Of a DNA stretch of 64,000 nucleotides, positions 1 to 11,584 are shown piece after piece. The position numbers and the translations under genes are program-made. Position 1 is the stretch's first letter, and every line of letters begins with the position of its first letter. Under the pieces are notes generated by a model. That model was not told the DNA's origin, did no database searches, and worked only from the letters and a program-made list of their open reading frames with translations. Source of the DNA: Acarospora socialis (lineage: Eukaryota; Ascomycota; Lecanoromycetes; Acarosporales; Acarosporaceae). The DNA lies in assembly GCA_025617375.2 (NCBI GenBank), contig JAMYGW020000002.1, forward strand, positions 3,286,001-3,350,000. The letters run 5' to 3'.

Positions 1-2574
1 TTTACTTACCTGGACCATTTTCAGGAGCTGGAGGAATGGAGTCCCGAGGACGTTGATCCCATCCAGATAGCCAATACTCCGCTGGTACGGAGAATAATAG
101 TAGAACCACAGGAGTCGACCAGTTCGAAGACCTCGAAAGTTTTACTGTGTCATGACTACAAGGGTGGTTACCATGACTACGAGAGTGTACGGCCAGCAGA
201 AGTCGATACTGAAGACTATAGCTGTGAATATCTCCAATATGTGGATACCTTCATCTACTTCTCGCACAAACTGGTCTGCGTTCCACCACCCACATGGACC
301 AATCTGTTGCACCGGAACGGAGTCAAGGTTCTAGGCACCTTTCTTGTTGAGCCTCAGTCGCCAGACGTGGAGCGGTTACTCCGCGAATGCGATGGGGACC
401 TCCCTGCAGCCAAGCAGCTTGCTTGCATGGCCGATACCTTTGGCTTTGACGGCTGGCTGCTCAACATCGAGAAGGAGTTTCCAAGGGACGCCGAGGACTG
501 CATCGAACGGTTGACTCACTTCATCCAAGCCCTGAAGCAGCATCTCGGAAACGACAAGCAAGTCGTGTGGTACGATGCCTTGACGGTCGAGAACGAAGTG
601 GACTATCAGAATGGCTTGACTCCGAAGAACCTGCCTTTTGCACGGGCTGCAGATGCCTTGTTTACCAACTACGAGTGGATGCCGACGAACGTCTTCGAAG
701 CCAGACGGATAGCAAGTGAGAACGGCATCGCTACCGAGAACATCTTTTTCGGTATCGATGTATGGGCTCAGAATTCGCACTTTTCGGGGCCTCCCCGTGT
801 GACTTATCCTCCTGAAGGTGGTGGCGGTACGAACACGGGGGTGGTAAGTCTATTGTGTGGCAAAGGGACTCGTCTCTATAGCAGTTCCTATCTCCATGGG
901 TTTCTATATCTTTTGTGCTTACAATACTGCTGGTGTGGAAGTCTTATAGTCAGAGCTGCCCGTCATATCCAGCTGATACTTGTCAGCTTCCCGAAGATCT
1001 CGTACCGTATCAGTGCTATATTCCTTGGTATCCTGTGATCTTCAGATGTCGTTCCTGGAACTTTCTGCTCTGTTGTTCATGAATTGTAATTTCAGGCTAC
1101 GTAGACATTAAGTCACAAAACAGCACTGATGGACTTATCGTAGGCAGTCAACGCCCTCGCAAATTTGAATTTCTCCACTGCCATCTTTGCGCCCGGATGG
1201 ACCTTCGAACATTTTCGTGCAGGGACAGATCGATCAGACCACACTCGAGAAGCTCCACAGGCCGGTCGGCTCGTGGAACAGACGATGTGGGAGGGGGCAA
1301 AACTGTCCGAGGACCTCCAATGCGACTGTACGGAAGGCATACAGCAACACAAGCTGTACTTTCAAAACCATCCCATTGTACGGCACGCGCGAGAGTATCC
1401 GGCTGGCTCAGCAACTTATTTCGAAACCGACTTCAGCCGGGCTTTTACAGTTGGGCGACGGTCGGAACAGGCAGTATGTACACGTCTCTTTTCATCACTG
1501 TGGACCTCCTTTGGCAATTCAGAGCAAAGCTCTGAGATATCAGACGACCCTCTCATGCAACATAAATACTGATGTAAACTCTAGTTCCAGGACAGCTTTA
1601 GTATACTTCCACAGCTCGGCGCCCAGTCAATCTTACCTCATCTCCTGCCCGTGCCGCGGAAGCTATGGGACAAACTTCCTGAAGGTTCTCTCACACAAGT
1701 GATCTATGGCGAAATCGCCAACGGCCTCGATGAAACCGGATTGAATATATACACTAAGACGGTCGGCCAATCCAAACAAGACTCAACTATCCCCACACCA
1801 TTCCCAGAAAGGCCCGAACCCGGCCTCGAAACACATCGCCTATGCCTCTACAAGCTCAGCATGCCGACTCACTCCTATTTAGCAGCGCACATCACGTATC
1901 AACGACTCCGAGTGTCTCGAAGCACCACCGTGGGCTTCTACTTCGCCTACCACAGCCACCACACCCAACCGTCACTCTCCTACACTTACCATCCCGTCCC
2001 CTACCCTTCCCCCATAACCACCTTGCTAATCCCCATCACCCCACTCCCACACCCCGACCACCGCCTCATCGAACTAGGCACCTACATCTCCGCCCCCCTC
2101 CCCTCCACTCCCACTCCCTCACCACCCCTCCACCTCCTAACAATCCAACACATCTCCATCCTGCCCGCCCCCGCCCCCGCACCCGCAACTCCCGCACCCA
2201 AGCCCACCACCCACCAAATCACCAACCTCCACATCGCAACGCGCGGCGCACCGCCAAATACTCAGAAACGCCTCGTCTGGCGCTTCCATGCCCCCACCGG
2301 CACAACGCACGATCGTCTCCCATATAGCAAATCCACAGGACCGTTCTCCCACTTCCTGGTGCGCGTCGACCGGAGGTGTGTCGGGCGGGCTTACGCGTGC
2401 GAATTCCCGCTCCGACGAGCGGATTTCGGCGAAGAAGGCGAGGGCGAGGGCGAGGCCGGGACGCACGAGGAGGGAGAGGGAGCGGTAGAGATGACTGTAA
2501 CAGGCGTACTCTTCGGCGGTGGGGAGGTCGTAGCGCAGGGGATCAGGGTTGGAGTGAGGGGTGTTTTGGGATGA
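1..2574 (+). CDS. Cytosolic endo-beta-N-acetylglucosaminidase (GH85), 5' partial
   Basis: This gene is cut by the window's left edge; the frame is open from base 1. Exons are <1..843, 1144..1473 and 1591..2574, giving 718 visible residues. The GH85 family cleaves the chitobiose core of N-glycans and in fungi is usually cytosolic, acting on free glycans or misfolded glycoproteins. Visible signatures are LLCHDYKGGYHDYE near the start, then FGFDGWLLNIEKEF, whose Asn (window residue 155) and Glu (157) are the family's catalytic pair. GGGGTNTGV is followed across the first intron by AVNALANLNFSTAIFAPGW, and a later exon carries LPQLGAQSILP. The C-terminal third is Pro/Thr-rich and weakly conserved. 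The first intron (300 nt) is long for this window; the join 843/1144 was chosen because it restores family-like sequence in phase. Confidence 0.88.
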
Positions 2575-3399
2575 AGAGGATAGGAAGGAGGGGCGGTTTG
2601 GTGACGAGACGAGACGAGATTGCGGGATGTGTGGGGGCAGGTGCAGGACGGCGGTTCATTGAGACCGTCGTCGTGCGGACGGGACGGGAGGAAGGTGCGA
2701 GCGAACTGGATGCCTTCTGTCCGTTCGCCCGGGCGTGGGAGGATGGGACTGTTGGTGATCTCACGGTTCTGGTCCTAGTTCTGGTCCTAATCCTGATCCT
2801 TACGGCGTCGAAAGAGATGAGGAAGGTAGATGTTCTGTAACTTAGGCAGCCTACTTGTTTCGCGCTCCCGTAAATAGTCTGTCGACCTTGCTCGCATCAT
2901 GTGCGGTGTTTGTACCGAGTACGCTAGAATCAACCCACTTGTCACGCACGGCACACAGTAGATGGATTAGGTAGGGTATTTAGCTACAAAACCCTCTCCT
3001 CCCGTCTTCGCCTTGGCATTCGCGTGCGTCTTCGCGTGTGGCGGCACGGGACACTGCACACTGCCTTGTGAAGAAGAAGACGGTCGGACATGCACAATGC
3101 TAAAGGAAGGGTCCTCATGAAGAAACGAGTCTCGAGGAAAGAGAGAAGATTAGGAAAAGAAAGACAGGTGGCCCGTCAATCCGCTCGCAGGACGACAACG
3201 AAGAACAGAATGATACAGAACAGAACGGCATCGTCAATTTCATCAGACTCGTCACGTCGTCGCCAATTGCAACCCCCTGTCACGCTCCCGGTATGTAGAC
3301 AGCTCAGACCAGACCGAACAAAGCACCCTTCAACCTCCGCCCTACCGAACCCGACCGGACCGTGCTCTTTCTTCTCTTCTCTTCTCCCCTCCCTTCCGC
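2575..3399. other. Intergenic, convergent 3' ends
   Basis: This is an 825-bp gap between the ends of the GH85 gene and byr4. A short degenerate GGTCCT/AGTTCT repeat lies near 2765-2800. Open frames at 3090-3878 are antisense shadows of byr4. No gene is supported. Confidence 0.6.
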
Positions 3400-6300
3400 T
3401 CAACGTCCTTCCCCCGCCAGCACCCGAATGGCCCACCGCCAATCCTCCCGCCCACTCCCTCCGTCGGCGCCCTGCCGCTCGCTCTCCTCCCTCCTCTCCC
3501 CGACCCACGCCTCCACCTTCCTTCTCCACTTCTCCTCTTCCGCCCGCTGCCTCCTCACGAACTCCGGCCCGACATCAAACTCCTCGCCGACGAGCCACTC
3601 GTCCGCCAGCCCACCTCCCTTCCCACCCTTCCCTTCTCCCTCCGCATTTCCTCCCTCGCCATCGCCAGCACCAGCACGATCCGTCGGCTTCGATTTCGAA
3701 TCCTCGAGATCCTCGAGGCCCGCAAAGGGGTCGTCTTCGTCGTCAACGGTGTCGGGGCTCATCGGCGTGCTGCCGTGACCAGTACCTGTTTGCGACGAGG
3801 GCGCCATCTTCAACCAGCACATGCGCTGCGGGTCGAAGACCATGCCGCCAACGACCTGGACGCCCTGCGTGGCGCTGATGTTGGTGATGAGGGCCGGGGC
3901 GGCTTTCAGCGCGGTGGAGGTCGGGGTCGGGTGTGTGGGAGAGGAGGTCGCTGCCGCGGCGGCAGGAGAGGGGAGGGGGGCATCGAAGGGGGCCAGGGCG
4001 TTTTCGTTGCCTTCCCAGCGGAAGAGGGTCGGGTTGTAGTGCATGCCTTTCACGGCTGTGGGGTGGTGGACTGTGTCAGTATGGGCGGTTTCATGAGGGG
4101 TTTAGGGAAGGCAGGCGGGAGGAGCTTACATTTCGGTTCGTGCACGCCGTCGCCCATCGGCTTGATCAGACAAGGCTTGGTGCTGGTTCCGGGGAGTTTC
4201 GACTTTTTGCCTCGGTGCGCGCTCGGGCTGGCTAGACCTCGCGCGGCGATTTGCGCTTTCCAATTCGTGCTCACCGGTGCTAGTGGCCCTCCTTCGTTTC
4301 TAGGATTCACGCTTGCGGCGCCCATGCGTTGCTCTCGAGCGATCCGGCTGGCGTTGGTGTCTCGCGCGAACCGTGGGGTGTAGTCCTGTTTCGTTGGACT
4401 CATCGGAGGTAATGGCGTCTCGGTCCTCGACGGCGGAGGGATGTGCGACTGCTGACCGAGCCGGCTACGGAGCCCGACCCTAGGTCCTCCACGAGCAATG
4501 GGTTGCTTGACGAACTTGCTCTCGGTGCTGGCAGAAGTCGGGAGATCGTCGAAGACTTCGAGCTCACTTCCATCTCCAAAGTTCCGACGCCTCGTAGGCT
4601 TCGTGATCGTCCGCTTGGCAGCCGCTTTTTGTGCAAGGTGTTCGGGAGCTAAGTCTTTGCGGCCTCGACCGGTTGGAGTTTCTGGTCGTTGAGCATTCGA
4701 AAGACGAGAGATAGGGCGCGGCGGCGCTTGGTCGTTAGAGTCGGATGAATCGTGACGCCGGAAATGGCGGGAAGATTTGATGCTGATGTGGTGGGACTGG
4801 GAGTGCGAGCTACCGGCAGGTAGGAAGGGCACCGGAGGTTTGCGGCTGTTCCCAAGGCTAGATTCAGCCCCTGACCGATCAACCGGGGTCTTGGGCCGAG
4901 AGGGCAAGGCTTGACGGGACCCGCTTTCGGCGCGAGAGGGAGGGCGATTGTAACTCGGTGGAGGTTTGGCTGGGGAAGCTTGCTGGGAGCGCATTGCGGG
5001 CATTGAACGTTTCGCACGCAGTAGCTGGGCGCTCGTGGTTGTAGGCTCCGTTCGAAGACCTTCTCGCGATGACTTATTGCCGAGTCCTCTTCGGCTAGGG
5101 GTCGTCGGCATCGCTGGCGTAGAGGTCGGGACGATCGGTGCCGGGATATTGGAGACGGAAGTTTGCGTTGAATGGGCCGCCAACCTCGAGCGAGGTCGAT
5201 GATAAGCTGGCACTGGGCCACCTATCTCTGACACAGACTCGAGCGTAGATTTCTGGCGGTCGTGTCCACGTAGTGGGAGCGGTATCCGTGTTGTGGTCTG
5301 TTTCGTGATTGTTTGTTGAGCTTTGCTTGTGAAGGTCAATGTCGTGGCCGTCCGTCTCGCTGGACTGGTAGATCGTGTAATCTTATGTTTGATATTACGA
5401 TTGAGGGTCAGCTTTCCGGATCCGAAAACAGCGCCATCTCCAATCTCCAGGCCGGAGAAGAAATCCTCTTTCGGAGCTGCAGCCTTATCCGACGGTTTCT
5501 CCACTGCGAGGCTGGTGGCTTCAGGAGATGCATTTTCTCGACGTCTCCTAAGTGCCTCGTCAAATTTCAACGGTCCATCTGGCAATATCAAGCCGTCGAG
5601 ACCCTCATCTTCACTTTCTGCAGTAAGACAACTGGATACACTTGGACTCAAGGCGGACACAGAAGAGCTCCGGTTCGACCTGCCGTCGCGCTTAGTACCA
5701 CCAAATCGAGTCCCCAGGCTTCCTTCGGCCCATTCAGTATCGAAATCATCTAGAGAGCTGGCAGTCACTGGTGTTTTGGGGGTCTCTTTTCGCGTAGATA
5801 GCTTTAGTGGCTCGCCCGTATCGGGGAACTCAAGGTCTTGTTCGAAGTTATCCACGTCCTTGGGTACGTTCAAAGTTGGAGGTGCGAAGTTGATAGGTTT
5901 CTGCAGTGTCCTAGTCTTCCCCAGTTTGATTGTGGGTACATCACCAAAGAAGCCATCCTCATCTTCGTCGTCACGAAACTTGTCAAGCCCAGGACCTTTG
6001 TCGTTACCAGCGGCGGCCAGACGCTCCATCAGATTCATACCGACTTGGGGTCTGGCAATGGTGGGACCATGGAAGGCCGCACTGATCTGCCTCAACGTAT
6101 TTGGGTAGGTTTTGCCTTCCGACTTCTTGATTTTCAGCCCTCCTGTTTCTGCTCCAGGTAATTCCAGGCCTTCACTCCAGTCATCAGCAAGCACCTTCTT
6201 CAGTTTCCTGCCTCCCAAGCGTTTGATTGTACCTCCAAGCAGCGCCGAGGAGGGTACGTTGGTCGGTATCGGTATACCCGCACTTTTGGCAGATGCAATT

Positions 6301-6581
6301 GCATCCGTTGTTGCGCTCTCATCGTCCCCGGGTAGTAAAACCTGCCAGTCTTCATCTACCCCACCGTTGCTCTCTATGTCTGACTTTGTCGACATGCGCG
6401 ACGAGAGAGAATCTCGGTGGTTTGAAGGCTGTGTGGAGAAGCTGGTACTAGCCGTCGTGGTTGATGACATACGAAAATTGAGATCATCGATTCCTTGAAG
6501 GTCTTCATCATCATCCCAGCACTCAACGTCTTCAGTGTTCGGGCGTGGCTTTAGTGTAAGGGCCTCCATTTCGTTGTTCAT
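3400..6581 (-). CDS. byr4: Byr4/Bfa1-type septation initiation network inhibitor
   Basis: The exons on the minus strand are 6581..4130 and 4055..3400, with one 74-nt intron, giving 1035 residues. The first ATG is at 6581; the codon before it is GTG. Byr4/Bfa1 is the scaffold half of the two-component GAP (with Cdc16/Bub2) that holds the GTPase Spg1/Tem1 off at the spindle pole body and so restrains septation or mitotic exit. The acidic N-terminus (CWDDDEDLQGIDDLNF), DDWSEGLELPG, the long disordered Ser/Pro/Arg-rich middle and the C-terminal block (MHYNPTLFRWEGNENAL, GVQVVGGMVFDPQRMCWLKM, DDPFAGLEDLED) are the family pattern. The last motifs are the conserved spindle-pole and GAP-partner region in fungal homologues. 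The intron restores the C-terminal block in frame (EPK-SVKGMHYN). Identification is by family recall, not a search. Confidence 0.85.
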
Positions 6582-7191
6582 CACGAAATTTTCCAGTCGC
6601 TGCGCCTTGATGAGATTTTTTCTGGTCGCAATAATAGTATGGCTTTGTTGTTGTGGTGATGGTCAAGTGTTGAGGCCGTTTCTACCAAAGAGGGAAGGAA
6701 AAGGTGTTAAGGAAAGGGCGACAAAGCTTTGCGCGATTGAATGCGAATTTGGGTGTTAAGTAGTGCCAAAGAGCTGTGGTTCAGACACAATGGCTCGATT
6801 CAAGGTGTCGTACTAGAGTGACGGACTCGACGCGTTCCTGTTTGCTGCTTGTTCACGATCTGATTGTCGTCCTCGTCGTCGTCGCAGCAGATGCAGCTGG
6901 CTGCCGATAGCAGCTCCCTGGCCCTGGGACAGCGCAGGGGCTGCGAATTTCCTCTGCGTACGGTGCCCGTACAGGTTGAAAACGTGTAATCGGAAACAAG
7001 AAAGTCTTCAAGGTAGAGGCTTTACGTTAAGGGTGATCAAGTCTGTGGTTGGTGAGGTCGGAGGTGGCTGGTCGGCCGCCGGTCGCAAGCTCTCGTTGAG
7101 ATGAGCAAGCTAGCGTAAGCGACGCACTAAACGCGAACAGGGGTCTCAGCGCGTTTCTCCATCTCCGTGCGGACGTCCTCACTCCCATTAG
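6582..7191. other. Intergenic, byr4 5' region
   Basis: About 600 bp upstream of byr4, with pyrimidine/purine tracts and GTCGTCCTCGTCGTCGTCG near 6868. No gene is seen. It runs into a decayed gene on the other strand. Confidence 0.5.
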
Positions 7192-8173
7192 ATGCGACCA
7201 TCTATCATTATAATACTTACCGTCACGTCTCTGGTCTTCTCTACACATCGTACTCTTCTCTACACATCGTACGCCAGGGTTCCCTCGGTACCAGAAACCG
7301 TTCGAGAACTTTCACGATATGGCAGCTCATCTCAGCGGGAGCGATTCTTCTACAGCTACTACGGAGCTCAGATGTTCACGTACCACAAGGGTCGTGATGA
7401 ATGGGCACTACAGGCGTTTTGGAGAGGAGTGCAGGTATCATAAAGCACAGCGGTCATATCTGGGTCGAGGACACTCTAGACGGAGGTCTGAGTGATTGGT
7501 TGTTGAAAGTGGAAGGGAAACATCCTGAGATGGGTGCAGGAGCTCTGCTCGAGCGAGTGAATCTCATCTGGGTGACTTCCAAGTTCAAGGGAACACGAAG
7601 GGCAACAGTCCGGTCAACAACCCGGCAGCGGAAGGTGAAAATCTATCGGTAAGCTGTCATTGCGGAGGTGTACAGTATCACATCACTCCACCAAATCGAG
7701 AATCTACGAAAGCGTCATCCCCATGGCGGATCTTCTCGTGCCCGACCATAGGAGTTCCGCTGAGAATCAGGAAGATGTGAAGTGGTGGCTCCGTGTTGAC
7801 GGGACAAAGTATCTAGCAGGGACTTGTACCTGCAACTCATGTCGGCTGGCCTCCGTATTTGACATTCAGAGCTGGACGTTTGTGCCAAAGGTCAACATCC
7901 TGGTAGCGGAAGAACAACCACCGATACAAGGGCTCAACGGGGCCTTTCAGGGAGTTCTGCGGGGTGTGTGGGGCCACCGTATTCTGGCACTGCGACGAAC
8001 GTCCGGACTCGAACAATGTCAGTGCAGGCTTGCTTAGGGCCAGGAACGGAGCAAGGGCGGAGGAGTGGCTCGAATGGTGGACGGGTAGGGTAAGTTTTCA
8101 GGAGGGTGCTCTTAACCAAGACCTTGTGAAGAGGTTGGAAGCGGGACTCCAGAAAATATGCGATACAGAATAG
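7192..8173 (+). pseudogene. Decayed GFA/CENP-V-domain (glutathione-dependent formaldehyde-activating type) gene
   Basis: Pieces of a fungal two-domain GFA/CENP-V-type zinc protein lie in order but in different frames. They are RERFFYSYYGAQMFTYHKGRDEW (frame 1, around 7330-7405), GIIKHSGHIWVEDTLDGG (frame 3, from about 7405), SCHCGGVQYHITPP (frame 2, from 7652), DVKWWLRVDGTKYLAGTCTC then NSCRLASVFDIQSW (frame 1), and FCGVCGATVFWHCDERPD to the stop (frame 2, from about 7950). At least four frame changes are needed, with no plausible introns at the junctions. Two expected zinc Cys in the first domain read as Tyr (FFYSYYG where FFCSYCG is expected); TGC to TAC is a TpG to TpA change. The second domain keeps its Cys pairs. 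I call it a pseudogene; sequencing error is the alternative. The 5' limit is approximate. Confidence 0.7.
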
Positions 8174-8730
8174 CAACGCACCCTTCACAGAAAATATACA
8201 TCTGTAGCAATTATCGACGGTGCCCTGAAGCTTTGATGAAACTTTGGCCTCTCAACCTTAGCAAGCCACAGCTGGCTGGTTCCTGATCACACATCTCTTA
8301 CCTGTACGTTGTATGATGGTCTGCATACCAGATAGGGAACTCTTGTCGTCTAATATGTGGGGACCGGGATCACTACCTACCTTATTCTCGAGCATTTCAT
8401 AACCCTCCATCCGAGTATCATACACAACGGTTACTTCACCCTTCTCCTTGTGGTCCGTTATATCTTTCTGTCGATACTAACTGATGAGTGGGATGCACTG
8501 AAGATAGTAAATGTATGGGACTGACCTGGCACCCTGCAATCTATCTTTTATGATGTAGTGTGTCGGTCCCCGATGCCCTACATTCACCTCGTAGGGGGAA
8601 AAGTGACACGACCAATGCCGCCAAGGCCGTTGTAAGATAGCATCTTGCGCTCATCGTCAAATTCATATTGTAACCGTAATAGGTGCTCTAATTCTCTTGT
8701 TTTCACTGCTGCCCATTGCAGCCACATTGA

Positions 8731-8775
8731 CTACAAAGGAACTAGTATTTAGTGTCCGGACGTACCATAAGCGGC
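8731..8775 (+). repeat. Left terminal inverted repeat of MITE-like element
   Basis: Forty-five bases, 40/45 identical to the inverted copy at 8943-8987. Confidence 0.7.
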
Positions 8776-8942
8776 AGCATATTTGAATACCACAACATCA
8801 ATCATCATGAACATTAGATTTGCACAACTTGTGAGGATACAGTTGGGTAAACATCAAACTTCTGAGAAATCAACTTCTTATCACATATTCTGATCCTATA
8901 TAGGGATGTTAAGCATAAGGATATAGTAGGGTTAGCTGTGTC

Positions 8943-8987
8943 GCCGCTTACAGCACGTCCGGACAGTAAATACTAGTTCCTTCGTAG
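8943..8987 (-). repeat. Right terminal inverted repeat of MITE-like element
   Basis: Inverted partner of 8731-8775, with mostly transition differences. Confidence 0.7.
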
Positions 8988-9499
8988 ATGCATGGGTCAT
9001 GGGTCTCTGATTGAGCGTGCCAGCACAAATGACCACACTCCCTGGATGAAGATGAGCCACATCAAGTGAACAAGGCCAGCCACTCTCCTTCTGCGCATAG
9101 GATCCACTCTCATACTCGCTGTGCATGATCGAACATCTTGATTTCCTCTGCACGTCGCTCTCATCAATATGTCCGAATACAACAAAGCGCAGGCAGGCAC
9201 GGTAGAGCTCACGTAGAAGATGCGGGGATCCTGTTCTACCACAGTATGTGTTTGTGTCCAGATGGAATTGTGGTGGACCGTGAGTCAGCAGGGTGTGATT
9301 TGCCCGGATGCTGAAAGGCCCCGCATCTCACCATAAGGTAGACGGTACCTCGTAAGCAGCAATCTTCAGCGTTCCTTATGTACGGCGCGTGTCCACTCTG
9401 AACATCATTGCTCTTACCCATTATTATTGTCAAGCAGCACTTTGCACACTGGACCGCCAACAACCTTTTCTACACTATCCACACCCTAGCCAATTCACA

Positions 9500-10950
9500 A
9501 TGACACGAAATGAGGAAAATGAGGCTATCTCTCTCCGCAGGCCGCTGCCGTCAAACGTCGGCGAGCAAGAGTCCCACGCCACCAACAACACTAGACAAGC
9601 CAAGGCAAGGCAGTGGGAAGCAGATAGGAAGAGGGCCTTCGTTCTTGTGGGCTCCTCAATATTGCAGCTGCCGATCTGGGGTAGACTAAGTAGAACTTCA
9701 TCCAAACTGGAATTCTGCTCACACACGTAGGCTTTGCCATGAGTTATGGTGTCTTCCAAGAATACTATTACGACAACTGGACGCTTCAAGGCAGTCGTGA
9801 AGTTACTGGTGTCATCGGCACAACCTCCAACGGCGTCATGTACCTATCCATGCCCTTCCTATTCGCTCTGTTTACCAAACGATGGGCCCGTAAACGCCAG
9901 ACCGCAGCTCTTTGCGGCGCTGCGCTTGCAGGCCTCAGCTTCATATTGTCCTCCTTCAGCAAACACATCTGGCATTTGGTTGCAACACAGGGAGTCATGG
10001 CAGCGTTAGGATGTGCTCTCATCTACAGCCCGATTACACTATCTCTTGGCGAATGGTTCAACACCGAAAATCGCATATGCAATCGAGCTGTGGCGTATGG
10101 AGTTGTTCTGTCCTGCAAGAACATCGTAGGATCTGCTTGTCCGTTTCTACTCCGAGACCTTCTTGATCGCTACGGCTTTCGTACTACGTTGAGAGTATGG
10201 GCGGCTATTACAGCCGGATCCAGCATTCTCTCAATCGTCATGATACCAACTCCTCCTTCAAGCATATCCACAAGCGCTCATCGCACACAGAAGATCCCCT
10301 GGCATTTCCTCAAACACCAGACGTTCTACATCTACAGCATCGCCATCTTGCTTCAAAGCGCTGGATATGGCATTCCACAAACATACCTAAGCGAGTACGC
10401 CCGCAACGTCGCTTTGCTGTCTCAGACCTTTTCCACCCTTTTGCTCACTCTGATCAACATCCCTGGCATTGCCGCCTCGTCCTTTTTTGGGTTTCTGAGC
10501 GACAATAGGCACATCCCTCTCTCAGTTACGACTGTAACTTCTGTATCTGCGGTCAGCTCCGCTCTGTCCGCTTTCCTCTTCTGGGGCCTAGCGGCGCGAG
10601 GTAGCATAGCGCTTTTGGTACTGTTTGCCATTACCTTCGGCTTCTTTGCCAGCGGCTACAGCGCGACTTGGGGAGGCGTTATAAATGAGATGGAACGCGA
10701 AGCTGCGCGGAAGAACGAGGCTATCGACACGGGAATGCTGTATGGTCTGCTAAATGGTGCGAGGGGCATTGGATATGTGAGTGGTGGGCTTGTTAGTGTA
10801 CCACTGATCAAAGCGGGAAGTGCGAGCTCGGTGGGAGGCTTCGGTTATGGAACGGCTTACGGGCCCCTTATTATCTTCACCGGGCTCTCGTTAGCGTTCG
10901 GAGGCTGGGGATTGGTATGGAAGTGGAAGAAGTTGCTGCATTTGGTGTGA
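9500..10950 (+). CDS. MFS transporter, monocarboxylate-porter type
   Basis: Exons 9500..9680 and 9731..10950 (50-nt intron) give 466 residues. The ATG at 9500 is preceded by CACA. The splice joins GSSILQLPIWG to FAMSYGVFQEYY, the first membrane helix of fungal monocarboxylate-like MFS proteins. About twelve hydrophobic segments follow, with the expected short cytoplasmic centre (around SAHRTQKIPWHFLKHQ). Conserved features include a TGVIGTTSNGVMYLSMP helix and a late helix with GARGIGYVSGG. The protein should sit in the plasma or organelle membrane and move small organic acids. It is the left-most intact gene next to the PepM/Ppd block and could export or import a phosphonate or precursor; that link is positional inference only. 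It ends 635 bp before the convergent dioxygenase gene. Confidence 0.85.
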
Positions 10951-11584
10951 CAACGGAATGAAAGAGAAAAGCCTGCAATTTGATTCGCAAATCCTATCCC
11001 ATTAGGACTCGAAGACACCTCCGCAGTCACCAGAGTAAAGCGTTCTGTCACTATAGAACTTTCCGTTCCTCGCTGCAATCTTTACTCTCCTGCAAACCCA
11101 GGACCGTACACCTTCTCGAACGCCGAATCTCCGAGATGCAGCATGGTGAACACGTGACAGGCAAAGGCTCCAGGATATAGTGCAATCACGTGATTACGGA
11201 TCAGTGTAAGCATACTACTCAATCACAACGACGAAGTATATCTTTTCTGGGGTTTCTCCAAAACCATGACACCTCCAGACGATTTCCCAGGAACAATTGT
11301 GCTCTTATAAATAGCAAAACATCTTGGCAAGTTCTCGAGAGGAAGTCAAAGCATCATTTGAGTCCCTCAAGTGACCCGGTGGTCCTTTACAAAGATGGCA
11401 CATACCAACTTCTGTTGAACAAAAACTGCATTTGGGGAGAGAGAGACCTGATATGTAAAAAATCCTCTGCCGGTTACTAGGCATATACCCTCGTCGGAGA
11501 AGGAAAGAGTTTGAAAAAGGCCAACAACTTAAAGCATCTGGAGTCCTATATCGATATTCCTTGGTCTCTGACAGTTTTATCGTT
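10951..11584. other. Intergenic between convergent MFS and dioxygenase genes
   Basis: 634 bp with two CACGTGA boxes near 11151-11194. Open frames here are shadows. No gene is supported. Confidence 0.5.

Larger units (their letters stand above)
8731..8987. mobile_element. MITE-like element with 45-bp terminal inverted repeats
   Basis: The left arm 8731-8775 and the reverse complement of the right arm 8943-8987 match at 40 of 45 positions; both begin CTAC(A/G)AAGGAACTAG and end TAAGCGGC. Four of the five differences are transitions. The 167 bp between them has no coding capacity. Length and structure fit a non-autonomous DNA transposon. No clear target-site duplication is seen, so the true ends may be off by a few bases and the superfamily is unassigned. 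Confidence 0.65.
8174..9499. other. Intergenic, MITE-bearing
   Basis: A gene-poor 1.3-kb stretch between the GFA pseudogene and the MFS gene. It contains the inverted-repeat element at 8731-8987 listed separately. All frames are short. It includes the presumed MFS promoter. Confidence 0.5.

Noticed and set aside
3090-4383. Plus-strand open frames across the 3' part of byr4
   Set aside because: Low-complexity antisense frames; the minus strand carries the conserved Byr4 C-terminus.
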